Shown here in pieces: positions 17,764-26,207 of a DNA stretch of 64,000 nt. Source of the stretch: Acidobacteriota bacterium (GTDB lineage Bacteria; Acidobacteriota; Blastocatellia; Pyrinomonadales; Pyrinomonadaceae); assembly GCA_003223935.1 (NCBI GenBank), contig QHXQ01000019.1:1-64000 (forward strand). Direction: 5' to 3'. The translations under genes were made by a program, and so were the position numbers. The notes under the pieces were generated by a model, which did not search any database, was not told the DNA's origin, and saw nothing but the letters and a program-made list of their open reading frames with translations. Each line of letters starts with the position of its first letter. Position 1 is the first letter of the stretch.

Positions 17764-19200
17764 ATGAGTTCAATCGAACTACTGACCAACAAAGAATACA
17801 AGTACGGGTTCGTGACCGACATTGAATCGGACGTGATCCCGAAGGGCCTAAGTGAAGACACTATCCGGCTGATCGTCGAGAAGAAGAACGAGCCGGACTG
17901 GATGCTTGAGTTTCGCCTCAAGGCTTACCGGCACTGGCTCAAGATGCAGGAGCCGAAACACTGGCCCAACATCACGTACCCAGAAATCAACTATCAAGAC
18001 GTTATCTACTACAGCGCGCCCAAGCAGAAGGCGACGAAGGCGAGCCTCGATGAAGTTGATCCCGAACTCTTGCGCACTTTCGAGAAACTGGGCATCCCGC
18101 TCTCGGAACAGAAGCAACTCGCAGGCGTCGCTGTTGATGCCGTGTTTGATTCGGTCTCAGTGGCAACGACATATAAAGAGAAGTTAAAGAAGCACGGCGT
18201 CATTTTCTGTTCGTTCACCGAAGCGATCAGAGAATATCCCGAACTCGTCAAGCAGTATCTCGGCTCGGTCGTGCCGACGAACGACAACTACTTTGCTGCG
18301 CTCAATAGCGCGGTCTTCTCAGACGGCTCGTTCTGCTTCATCCCGAAAGGCGTCCGCTGCCCGATGGAGCTTTCGACCTACTTCCGCATCAACAACGCCG
18401 AATCGGGTCAGTTCGAGCGCACGCTCATCATCGCCGAAGAGGGCGCTTATGTCTCCTATCTCGAAGGCTGCACCGCACCCAAGTTTGATCGCAATCAACT
18501 GCACGCGGCTGTCGTCGAACTCGTCGCGCTCGACGACGCGGAGATCAAATACTCGACCGTGCAGAACTGGTACGCGGGCGACGAGACCGGCAAAGGCGGC
18601 ATCTACAACTTCGTCACCAAGCGCGGCGCGTGTCGCGGGCGCAACTCCAAGATTTCTTGGACGCAAGTGGAGACCGGCTCGGCCATCACTTGGAAGTATC
18701 CATCGTGCATCCTGCAAGGCGACAACTCCATCGGCGAGTTCTATTCGGTCGCGCTGACGAACCATGCGCAGCAAGCCGACACCGGCACGAAGATGATCCA
18801 CATCGGCAGGAACACGCGCTCGACGATCATCTCGAAGGGCATCTCTGCGGGCAAGTCGAACAACAGCTATCGCGGTCTCGTCAAAGTGCTGGCGGGCGCT
18901 GCGGGTGCGCGCAACTACACGCAGTGCGATTCGCTCTTGATCGGCTCGAAATGCGGCGCGAATACGTTCCCTTACATTGAAGTGATGAACAACACGGCGC
19001 GCGTCGAGCATGAAGCGACCACCTCGCGCATCAGCGAAGATCAACTCTTCTACCTGATGCAGCGCGGCATCTCGCAAGAGGACGCGGTCTCGCTTATCAT
19101 CAACGGCTTCTGCAAAGATGTGTTCCGCGAACTGCCAATGGAGTTCGCCGTTGAAGCGCAGCGTCTGCTGGGCATGAAGCTGGAAGGCAGTGTGGGTTAG
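17764..19200 (+). CDS. sufB: Fe-S cluster assembly scaffold protein SufB
   Basis: 478 residues, typical SufB length. SufB forms the SufBC2D complex where Fe-S clusters are built. Recognisable segments are [18 protein letters not shown] near residues 14-31, [19 protein letters not shown] in the middle, [18 protein letters not shown] and [13 protein letters not shown] with a conserved C-terminal-domain cysteine, and the tail [20 protein letters not shown]. It lies 73 bp after the regulator and is the first structural gene of the operon. Confidence 0.97.
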   Translation: MSSIELLTNKEYKYGFVTDIESDVIPKGLSEDTIRLIVEKKNEPDWMLEFRLKAYRHWLKMQEPKHWPNITYPEINYQDVIYYSAPKQKATKASLDEVDPELLRTFEKLGIPLSEQKQLAGVAVDAVFDSVSVATTYKEKLKKHGVIFCSFTEAIREYPELVKQYLGSVVPTNDNYFAALNSAVFSDGSFCFIPKGVRCPMELSTYFRINNAESGQFERTLIIAEEGAYVSYLEGCTAPKFDRNQLHAAVVELVALDDAEIKYSTVQNWYAGDETGKGGIYNFVTKRGACRGRNSKISWTQVETGSAITWKYPSCILQGDNSIGEFYSVALTNHAQQADTGTKMIHIGRNTRSTIISKGISAGKSNNSYRGLVKVLAGAAGARNYTQCDSLLIGSKCGANTFPYIEVMNNTARVEHEATTSRISEDQLFYLMQRGISQEDAVSLIINGFCKDVFRELPMEFAVEAQRLLGMKLEGSVG

Positions 19201-19210
19201 AACAGAGGCT

Positions 19211-19279
19211 AGAGGTCAGAGGTTAGAGGTTAGTAAGAAATGTTTTTCACTGACCTCTAACCTCTAACCTCTGACCTCT
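19211..19279. repeat. Intergenic inverted repeat of AGAGGTY heptamers (sufB-sufC)
   Basis: Bases 19211-19233 and 19257-19279 are perfect 23-bp reverse complements, each made of three AGAGGTY 7-mers in tandem, with a 23-nt loop. It lies inside the suf operon, between the sufB stop and the sufC ribosome-binding site. The same word builds the element at 56906-56985. Confidence 0.85.
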
Positions 19280-19302
19280 TAAATTTTCGGAGAAAATTTA
19301 CT

Positions 19303-20088
19303 GTGTTAGAGATTCGTAATTTGCACGCGACCGTCGAGGGCAAAGAGATTTTGCGCGGCCTCGATCTGACGATCAACAAGGGCGAGGTGCACGCCATCAT
19401 GGGGCCGAACGGGTCGGGCAAGTCAACGCTGGCGAAGGTGCTGGCGGGGCATCCGGCGTATGTGGTGACGGCGGGCGAAGTCTTGTACGAGGGCAAAAAT
19501 TTATTGGAGCTTGAGCCGGATGAACGCGCGCGTGCGGGCATCTTTCTTGCATTCCAGTATCCGGTCGAAGTGCCGGGCGTATCGAACGCGCAGTTTCTGC
19601 GCCTCGCGTACAACGAGCAGCGCAAGTATCGCGGCGAAGAGGAGCTTGATCCGCTTGAGTTCAAAGACTTGCTCGCTGAGCGCGCGAAGATCGTTGAGAT
19701 GGACGCGGGTCTCATGTCGCGTTCGGTCAACGAAGGCTTTTCTGGCGGCGAGAAGAAGCGCAACGAGATTTTGCAGATGGCTGTGCTTGAACCGAAACTC
19801 GCCGTCTTGGACGAGACAGATTCTGGCTTAGACATTGATGCGCTGCGCATCGTCGCCGACGGCGTCAATCATCTGCGCACGCCTGAGAACGCCATCATAC
19901 TTGTCACGCACTATCAACGGCTCTTGAACTACATCGTGCCTGATTTCGTCCACGTCCTCTGGCGCGGGCGCATCGTGCGTTCGGGCGGCAAAGAGTTGGC
20001 GCTTGAGTTGGAAGCGAAGGGCTACGATTGGCTGAAAGAGCAGGGCGCGGAGGCGAGCGAGTCGGCTGTGACGGTCAGCGCAAAATAG
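19303..20088 (+). CDS. sufC: Fe-S cluster assembly ATPase SufC
   Basis: 261-residue ABC-type ATPase of the SufBC2D complex; soluble, not a transporter. Walker [10 protein letters not shown] lies at about residues 32-40, the signature [12 protein letters not shown] at about 147-158, Walker [13 protein letters not shown] at about 167-178 and the switch histidine in LVTHYQRLL. The SufC-typical SGGEKKR form distinguishes it from transporter ATPases. It starts at GTG 19303 behind CGGAGA and is separated from sufB by an inverted repeat. Confidence 0.96.
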   Translation: MLEIRNLHATVEGKEILRGLDLTINKGEVHAIMGPNGSGKSTLAKVLAGHPAYVVTAGEVLYEGKNLLELEPDERARAGIFLAFQYPVEVPGVSNAQFLRLAYNEQRKYRGEEELDPLEFKDLLAERAKIVEMDAGLMSRSVNEGFSGGEKKRNEILQMAVLEPKLAVLDETDSGLDIDALRIVADGVNHLRTPENAIILVTHYQRLLNYIVPDFVHVLWRGRIVRSGGKELALELEAKGYDWLKEQGAEASESAVTVSAK

Positions 20089-20097
20089 TTTCAAGTG

Positions 20098-21441
20098 ATG
20101 ACACAAGCGATAAAAGAAGAGAACGAATACGCGGCGGCGTTCCGCGCCTTGCAAGAGACAGCGGAGCGCGTCGCGCCCGCATGGGTCGCGCGTCTGCGCG
20201 AGCAGGCGTTAGCCCGCTTCGAGCAAGTCGGTTTTCCGACAACGAGTGAAGAGGATTGGAAGTACACGAACGTCGCGCCAATCGCGCGCGCTTCGTTCGC
20301 GCCGACCTTTGATAAAACGTCTGATGATTTAACGCCTGATGCGCTCGCGGCTTACACCTACGCGGAAGCGGCGCAGAGCCGACTCGTTTTCGTCAATGGC
20401 AGTTACCGTGCGGAACTATCGGACTTACGCGAGCTGCCTGCGGGCGCGGTCATCCGCAACTTAGCCGACGCGCTGACAAGCGAGCATGAAGCGATCTTGC
20501 GCGCGTATCTAGCACGCGCAGCGTCCATTGATGAAAGCACAGACGGATTCACGGCGCTCAATACAGCTTTCATCAACGATGGCGCGTTCGTCTATCTGCC
20601 AAAAGGCGCGCAGTTATCCGCGCCGCTGCATCTCTTGTTTCTTGCCAACGAGACGAACGAACAGACTGCGATCTTTCCGCGCGTGCTCATCGTCGCCGAA
20701 AGCGAAAGCGCCGCGACGATCATTGAGAGCTATGAAGCGACGGACGAGTCTGTCTATTTCACGAACGCGGTTGTTGAAGTCTTCGTCGGCGCGAACGCGC
20801 GCGTGACGCATTACAAGGTGCAGCGCGAGAGCGACGCGGCGTTTCACATCGCCACGACGCAGGTAGAGCTTGAACGCGACGCGCATTACGACTTGACCAC
20901 GATCACACTCGGCGCACGTCTGTCGCGTCACGGCATTCACGTAAAGATGGCGCACGCTGGCGCGTCATGCGCGGTTGACGGACTCTATCTGGTCGGCACG
21001 GGACAGCACGCAGACACGCACTCGCTCATTGATCACATCGCGCCACACTGCACGAGTCGGCAGCTTTACAAGGGCATACTCGATGGCAAGTCGCGCGCGG
21101 TCTTCAACGGCAAGGTCTTCGTCCGACGCGACGCGCAGCAGACAGACGCGCAGCAGACGAACAAGAATCTGTTGCTCTCGACGGACGCGCGCGTGGACAC
21201 CAAGCCGCAGCTTGAGATTTTCGCCGACGACGTGAAGTGCGCGCATGGCGCGACCGTCGGGCAACTCGAAGAGGAAGAGTTGTTCTATCTCTTGAGCCGC
21301 GGCCTGCACACGGAACTGGCGCGCAACCTGTTGACTTACGGTTTCGCCGAAGAGTTGGTTGAGAAACTCAAGATCGAATCCATCAAAGCGCAACTCGACG
21401 AGGCGATCCTGAATCGGCTGCATGCGCGGCTTGAAGTATAA
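20098..21441 (+). CDS. sufD: Fe-S cluster assembly protein SufD
   Basis: 447 residues, starting 9 bp after the sufC stop. SufD pairs with SufB in the assembly complex. The N-terminal helical part (FPTTSEEDWKYTNVAP near residues 43-58) is characteristic of SufD, and the C-terminal beta-helix domain ends with CAHGATVGQLEEEELFYLLS and the ARNLLTYGFAEELVEK tail. Within the beta-helix a short DAQQT motif is directly repeated (around base 21135), probably a local duplication. No good ribosome-binding site is seen, so translation may be coupled to sufC. Confidence 0.94.
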   Translation: MTQAIKEENEYAAAFRALQETAERVAPAWVARLREQALARFEQVGFPTTSEEDWKYTNVAPIARASFAPTFDKTSDDLTPDALAAYTYAEAAQSRLVFVNGSYRAELSDLRELPAGAVIRNLADALTSEHEAILRAYLARAASIDESTDGFTALNTAFINDGAFVYLPKGAQLSAPLHLLFLANETNEQTAIFPRVLIVAESESAATIIESYEATDESVYFTNAVVEVFVGANARVTHYKVQRESDAAFHIATTQVELERDAHYDLTTITLGARLSRHGIHVKMAHAGASCAVDGLYLVGTGQHADTHSLIDHIAPHCTSRQLYKGILDGKSRAVFNGKVFVRRDAQQTDAQQTNKNLLLSTDARVDTKPQLEIFADDVKCAHGATVGQLEEEELFYLLSRGLHTELARNLLTYGFAEELVEKLKIESIKAQLDEAILNRLHARLEV

Positions 21442-21449
21442 AGGTTTGA

Positions 21450-22721
21450 ATGATGATTGCGACTGAGAAAACGATCCAGACGGACACACAGTCAACGGGC
21501 AATGCTTGGGACGTGGTACGCATCCGGCGCGACTTTCCGGTGCTCGCGCAGACCGTGAACAGCAAGCCGCTCGTCTATCTCGACAATGCGGCCTCCTCAC
21601 AAGTGCCGCAGGTCGTGATTGATCGCGGCAGTCGTTACTTGCGCGAGGAGCACTCGAACATACATCGCGGCGTCCATTACTTGAGCCAACGCGCGACGAC
21701 CGCTTACGAAGGCGCGCGCGAAAAGGTGCGCCGCTTCATCAACGCACGCGAGGCGCGCGAGTGCATCTTCGTGCGCGGCTCGACCGAAGGCATCAACCTC
21801 GTCATGCACGGCTACGGGCGCAAGTCTGTCGGTGTGGGTGATGAGATCGTCATCTCCGCGATGGAGCATCATGCGAACATCGTCCCTTGGCAGATGCTCT
21901 GCGAGGAGAAGGGCGCGAAGCTTCGCGTCATTCCGATGAATGATGATGGCGAGTTGCTGCTCGACGAATACGAAGCGTTATTGAACGAGCGCACCAAGAT
22001 CGTCGGCGTGATGCACGTCTCAAACGCGCTCGGCACAATCAATCCGATCAAAGAGATCGTCGCGCGTGCACACAAGCAAGGCGTGCCGGTCTTGGTTGAT
22101 GGCGCACAAGGCGCGCCGCACTTAAAAGTTGACGTGCAGGATTTGGATTGCGATTTCTACACCATCTCGGGGCACAAGATGTTTGCGCCCACAGGTAGCG
22201 GCGTCGTCTATGGCAAAGCCGAACTGCTTGAACGCATGCAGCCATTCATGGGCGGCGGCGACATGATCCGCACAGTCACATTCGAGCAGACAACCTACGC
22301 CGGGCTGCCGAATAAGTTTGAAGCCGGCACACCCGCCATCGCTTCGCAGATCGGTCTGGGCGCGGCGATTGATTATCTGAACAGTCTCGACCGCGCGGCC
22401 GCGCACCGTTATGAGCAAGAGTTGCTTGCCTATGCGACCGCTAAGCTCTCAGCCATCGAAGGCGTCCGCATCATCGGCACGGCGCGCGAAAAAACTGGCT
22501 CGCTCTCGTTCGTGATCGAAGACGTGCACCCGCACGATGTCGGCACGATCCTAGATCAAGAAGGCATCGCCATCCGCGCCGGTCACCACTGCGCGCAGCC
22601 CACAATGAAACGCTTCAACGTGCCCGCGACTGCCCGCGCCTCGTTCGCTTTCTACAACACGAAAGAGGAAGTTGATCGGCTCGTCGCGGCCGTGCAAAAA
22701 GTGATCGAGGTGTTCAGCTAA
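21450..22721 (+). CDS. sufS: Cysteine desulfurase SufS
   Basis: PLP enzyme of 423 residues that removes sulfur from cysteine and supplies it to SufBC2D through SufU. Motifs are YLDNAASSQVPQVV near the N-terminus, RGSTEGINLVMHGYG, the internal-aldimine lysine in TISGHKMFAPTGSG, and the catalytic cysteine in RAGHHCAQPTMKRF close to the C-terminus. The short cysteine loop marks class II (SufS/Csd) desulfurases. It starts 8 bp after sufD behind AAAGG and ends 1 bp before sufU. Confidence 0.97.
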   Translation: MMIATEKTIQTDTQSTGNAWDVVRIRRDFPVLAQTVNSKPLVYLDNAASSQVPQVVIDRGSRYLREEHSNIHRGVHYLSQRATTAYEGAREKVRRFINAREARECIFVRGSTEGINLVMHGYGRKSVGVGDEIVISAMEHHANIVPWQMLCEEKGAKLRVIPMNDDGELLLDEYEALLNERTKIVGVMHVSNALGTINPIKEIVARAHKQGVPVLVDGAQGAPHLKVDVQDLDCDFYTISGHKMFAPTGSGVVYGKAELLERMQPFMGGGDMIRTVTFEQTTYAGLPNKFEAGTPAIASQIGLGAAIDYLNSLDRAAAHRYEQELLAYATAKLSAIEGVRIIGTAREKTGSLSFVIEDVHPHDVGTILDQEGIAIRAGHHCAQPTMKRFNVPATARASFAFYNTKEEVDRLVAAVQKVIEVFS

Positions 22722-22722
22722 C

Positions 22723-23211
22723 GTGTCGGAACTGAGCGAACTCTACCAGCAGGTCATCCTCGACCATAACAAGAAGCCGCGCAACTTCAAGCGACTTGAA
22801 ACGGCGAACCGCACGGCCGAGGGCGTCAATCCGCTCTGCGGCGATCAGTTGACTGTGTATCTGTTTGTTGAAGACGACGTGATCAAGGACGTGAGCTTTG
22901 AAGGATCGGGCTGTGCGATCTCGAAAGCGTCGGCGAGCATGATGACGCAGAGCGTGAAGGGCAAGACGCGGGCGGAGGTTGGAGCGCTCTTTGATGAGTT
23001 TCATCGCATGGTGCTCGGCGAGTTGGATGAAGAGCAAACGCCGAACCAGCTTGGTCGGTTAAAAATCTTCGCGGGCGTGCGCGAGTTTCCGGCGCGCGTC
23101 AAATGCGCCAGCCTCTCTTGGCACACGATGCACGCGGCGCTCAACCATCAGAGCGCCACGACGACTGAAGACCTCGGCCCCGATGTTGTCAACGAACAAG
23201 CCGCCGGTTGA
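22723..23211 (+). CDS. sufU: SufU-like zinc sulfurtransferase
   Basis: 162 residues, GTG start 1 bp after sufS. SufU takes persulfide sulfur from SufS through a zinc-bound cysteine. The three expected cysteines are visible in NPLCGDQL, GSGCAISKASASMM and the C-terminal RVKCASLSWHT, together with the zinc-ligand aspartate in CGDQL. The 19-21 residue insertion between the second and third cysteines, typical of SufU compared with IscU, fits the distance seen here. Its fusion-tight spacing with sufS supports the pairing. Its stop codon is shared with the left arm of the next inverted repeat. Confidence 0.93.
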   Translation: MSELSELYQQVILDHNKKPRNFKRLETANRTAEGVNPLCGDQLTVYLFVEDDVIKDVSFEGSGCAISKASASMMTQSVKGKTRAEVGALFDEFHRMVLGELDEEQTPNQLGRLKIFAGVREFPARVKCASLSWHTMHAALNHQSATTTEDLGPDVVNEQAAG

Positions 23212-23310
23212 TTAACCGCAAAGAGAAGGCTGAGCGGGGAGCGCTGAACGGTGAATTAAAAATGGTTCACCGTTCAGCGTTCCGCCTTTCGCATTTCTTT
23301 TGTGGTTAAT
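23211..23310. repeat. Long intergenic inverted repeat, ATTAACCGCAAAG family
   Basis: Two 45-bp arms, 23211-23255 and 23266-23310, of exactly equal length, with perfect outer and inner ends and a diverged middle, around a 10-nt loop. The inner left arm shows a 7-nt rhythm. The outer ends (ATTAACCGCAAAG / TGTGGTTAAT) match those at 46374-46450. It separates the suf operon from the amino-acid genes. Confidence 0.85.
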
Positions 23311-23376
23311 TGCTCGCCTGCGCTGGCAAAATCCCACCGCATCTGTTCATAATAACTGTCAAAGGGAGTCAGCCAA

Positions 23377-24492
23377 TTGCAGATCAAAGCAATCGAGTTG
23401 CGGGAAATTCGCCTGCCGCTCGTGCACTTCTTCGAGACCAGTTTCGGGCGCACATACGAGCGCCGCATTCTACTCGCGCGCGTGCACGACCAAGACGACG
23501 CGACGGGTTGGGGCGAATGCACGGCGGGCGAAGGCCCTTTTTATTGCGAGGAATGGACGGAGAGCGCGTGGGCCGTTACAAAAGAGTTCCTCGCGCCGTT
23601 GCTCGTCGGACAAAGGTTTGATGAACCTGCGGACGTGTTCGCGCTCATGCGGCGCGTGCGCGGCAATCGCATGGCGAAGGCAGCGCTTGAGACTGCGTGC
23701 TGGGATTTGGCCGCAAAGAAAACGGGCGTGCCTCTGTGGCAAATGCTCGGCGGCACGCGCCGCGAGATCGCCTGCGGCGTCTCCATCGGCATACAAGAGA
23801 CGCCCGATACCTTGCTCGACAAGATCGAGAGCGAACTGGCGGCCGGTTATCAACGCATCAAGATCAAGATCAAACCCGGCTGGGATGCTGCGATTGTCGA
23901 ACGCGTGCGCGCGCGGTTTCCCGACATACAGTTGATGGTTGATGCCAACTCCGCTTACACGCTCGCCGACGCCCCGCTTTTTCAATCGCTTGACCGTTTC
24001 GACCTGCTGATGATCGAACAGCCGCTCGCCTACGACGACATGTACGATCACGCGGCGTTGCAAAGACAAGTCTATACGCCTGTCTGTCTCGATGAATCAA
24101 TTCGTTCAAGTGAAGCCGCGCGCAAGGCGTTTGAGTTGGGCGCGTGTCGCATCATCAACGTGAAGCTGGGGCGCGTCGGCGGACACGCTGAAGCGCAGCG
24201 CGTCGAGCAGACAACTCGCGAGCGTGGCGTGCCCGTGTGGTGCGGCGGCATGCTTGAGTCGGGCATCGGTCGCGCGCACAATATCGCCATGTCCACGCTC
24301 GCAGGATTCACGCTGCCCGGCGACGTGTCCGCGAGCGCCCGTTATTGGGCGGAGGACATCATCGAGCCGCCGGTGACTGTCACGCCGCACGGCACGATCA
24401 TTGTGCCCGATGCACCCGGCATCGGTTTCGCCGTGAACGAAGCGCGCGTTGATGCGTTGACCGTCCGGCGCGAAAACTTTACGGCCACGTGA
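23377..24492 (+). CDS. N-succinylamino acid racemase / o-succinylbenzoate synthase family enzyme
   Basis: A 371-residue enolase-superfamily enzyme of the NSAR/OSBS subgroup. Metal ligands D189, E214 and D239 lie in LMVDANS, LMIEQPL and VCLDESI; the catalytic lysines are K164 in IKIKIK and K263 in INVKLGR. R266, associated with racemase activity in this subgroup, is present. The C-terminal [17 protein letters not shown] is a hallmark. Context favours racemisation of N-succinyl amino acids: the next two genes, 15 and 0 bp away, encode an M20 deacylase and a GNAT acyltransferase, and no menaquinone gene is near. Dual NSAR/OSBS activity remains possible. Start is TTG 23377 with AGGGAG 8 nt upstream. 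Confidence 0.85.
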   Translation: MQIKAIELREIRLPLVHFFETSFGRTYERRILLARVHDQDDATGWGECTAGEGPFYCEEWTESAWAVTKEFLAPLLVGQRFDEPADVFALMRRVRGNRMAKAALETACWDLAAKKTGVPLWQMLGGTRREIACGVSIGIQETPDTLLDKIESELAAGYQRIKIKIKPGWDAAIVERVRARFPDIQLMVDANSAYTLADAPLFQSLDRFDLLMIEQPLAYDDMYDHAALQRQVYTPVCLDESIRSSEAARKAFELGACRIINVKLGRVGGHAEAQRVEQTTRERGVPVWCGGMLESGIGRAHNIAMSTLAGFTLPGDVSASARYWAEDIIEPPVTVTPHGTIIVPDAPGIGFAVNEARVDALTVRRENFTAT

Positions 24493-24507
24493 AGCGAATT
24501 AAGACTT

Positions 24508-25680
24508 ATGACTGCGGAACTGAATCGAACTGATGCCGATGCGTTATTGAAGCAACTGGCGAGCAGGCAAAGCGAACTGCTCGCGCTCACGCGCGCGCTC
24601 GTCGAAACCGAATCGCCGTCAGGCGATGAGGACGGCAGTCGCGCCGTCGTCACGCTGCTCGCAGACGCCGCGCGTAACTTGCCCGGCGTCACAACGGTCG
24701 AACGCCTTCCCGTCGAGAACTACGGCGAGCATCTGCGCATACATCTCTACGCAGACGATCCGCGCGATACACACACGACGCTGCTGCTCGGTCATACCGA
24801 TACTGTTCACCTGCGCGGCTCGCTCGGCCTACGTCCGTGGCGTGAAAGCGAAGGGCGCATCTACGGCCCCGGCATCTACGACATGAAAGCCAACTGCGCG
24901 CTGGCACTCGAAGCCTTGCGCGCCTGCGCGAGCGTTGGACTGACGCCCGCGCGCCCCGTCGTCCTGCTCTTAACCTGTGACGAAGAGGCGGGCAGCAATT
25001 CGGGGCGCGCACTGGTTGAAGAAGAGGCGAAGCGCGCCGAACACGTGTTGGTGCTTGAACCGTCTGCGCCCGGCGGACGCGCCAAGACCGCGCGCAAAGG
25101 CACAGGCATGTACACGCTCATGATCAAAGGTCGCGCCGCGCACGCCGGTCTCGATCCAGACAAGGGCGCGAGTGCGATCCACGAACTCGCGCGCCAGATC
25201 GAGCGGCTGCGTTCGTTGGCTGATGCTGCGCGCGGCACGACCGTCAACGTCGGCGTCGTCAGTGGCGGCACGCGCTCAAACGTCGTCGCGGCCGAAGCGC
25301 GCGCCGAGATTGACGTGCGTTTCAACACGTCGGCCGAAGCCTTGCGGCTCGACGAAGCGATCAAAACCTTGCGCGCGTTTGACGAGCGCACACAACTAAC
25401 GGTCGCAGGCGGCATCAATCGGCCGCCGCTTGAACGCAACAACGGCGTGATGCAACTCTACGAACATGCGCGTCGCCTTGCTGCTAGTTTCGATTATGAA
25501 CTCGGCGAGACGCAGGTCGGCGGGGCGTCGGATGGCAACTTCGCGGCGGCCGTCGGCGCGGCTGTGCTCGATGGTCTCGGTCTCGACGGCGACGGCGCGC
25601 ACGCGGATCATGAGCACATCATCGCGGCCGACATCGTGCCGCGCGGTGCGCTGCTCGCCGCGCTCATCGCAACGCTTTAG
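24508..25680 (+). CDS. M20-family metallohydrolase (N-acyl amino acid deacylase type)
   Basis: 390 residues with the full dinuclear zinc site of M20 enzymes: GHTDTVH (H96, D98), YGPGIYDMKAN (D125, bridging), CDEEAGS (base E159, ligand E160), LEPSAPG (E184) and a late histidine near H365. A lid/dimerisation domain containing GRAAHAGLDPDKGASAIHE sits between. The family includes ArgE, DapE, carboxypeptidase G2 and N-succinyl or N-acyl amino acid hydrolases. No signal peptide, so cytosolic. Placed between a racemase and an acyltransferase, it most likely removes the N-succinyl group from the L-amino acid; this is inference. Confidence 0.85.
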   Translation: MTAELNRTDADALLKQLASRQSELLALTRALVETESPSGDEDGSRAVVTLLADAARNLPGVTTVERLPVENYGEHLRIHLYADDPRDTHTTLLLGHTDTVHLRGSLGLRPWRESEGRIYGPGIYDMKANCALALEALRACASVGLTPARPVVLLLTCDEEAGSNSGRALVEEEAKRAEHVLVLEPSAPGGRAKTARKGTGMYTLMIKGRAAHAGLDPDKGASAIHELARQIERLRSLADAARGTTVNVGVVSGGTRSNVVAAEARAEIDVRFNTSAEALRLDEAIKTLRAFDERTQLTVAGGINRPPLERNNGVMQLYEHARRLAASFDYELGETQVGGASDGNFAAAVGAAVLDGLGLDGDGAHADHEHIIAADIVPRGALLAALIATL

Positions 25681-26142
25681 ATGGAACTTCGCTCGCCCAT
25701 CAATGACACCGATTGGGCGCAGGCGCGCGAGTTGTTTCTTGAATATGCGGCCGCGCTCGGCGTCGATCTCTGTTTTCAGAATTTCGAGCAGGAGTTGGCC
25801 GAGATGCGCAGCATCTACGCGTCGCCGACGGGGTGTCTGTTGCTTGCGCAAGCGGAAGGAGCAAGCGCGGGCTGCATCGCTTTGCGCAAGATTGAAGCGG
25901 GCGTCTGTGAGATGAAGCGTCTGTACGTGCGCCCCGCTTTCCGCGCTCAGGGTTTGGGTCGCCGCTTGGCGCTCGCGATCATCGAACAGGCGCGCAAACT
26001 CGGTTACGCGCGCATGCGGCTCGACACGCTGCCGACGATGCGGGCTGCGCAAGCGCTCTATCGCACACTTGGCTTTAGCGAGATCGAGCCTTATCGCCAT
26101 AACCCAATCGTCGGTACGCTGTTCATGGAGTTGCAAATGTAA
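25681..26142 (+). CDS. GNAT-family N-acyltransferase
   Basis: 153 residues, ATG directly abutting the stop of the M20 gene, which implies coupled translation. The acyl-CoA-binding motif A is clear: MKRLYVRPAFRAQGLGRRLA (residues 78-97), with Arg-x-x-Gly-x-Gly at 88-93, followed by motif B TLPTMRAAQALYRTLGF. The acceptor is not readable from sequence. Given its partners, transfer of succinyl (or acetyl) from CoA to a D-amino acid is the most economical role; an unrelated acetyltransferase is possible. Confidence 0.8.
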   Translation: MELRSPINDTDWAQARELFLEYAAALGVDLCFQNFEQELAEMRSIYASPTGCLLLAQAEGASAGCIALRKIEAGVCEMKRLYVRPAFRAQGLGRRLALAIIEQARKLGYARMRLDTLPTMRAAQALYRTLGFSEIEPYRHNPIVGTLFMELQM

Positions 26143-26207
26143 TGGCAGGTACAAGTTTTGCGCCTACCATTTAATTCTGCGCGCTAGATACTGAAGAGGT
26201 CGAAGCT

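Noticed and set aside
23377-24492. Assignment of this gene as menaquinone MenC only
   Set aside because: Neighbours are a deacylase and an acyltransferase, no men genes are near, and R266 is present. OSBS activity as a side function is not excluded.
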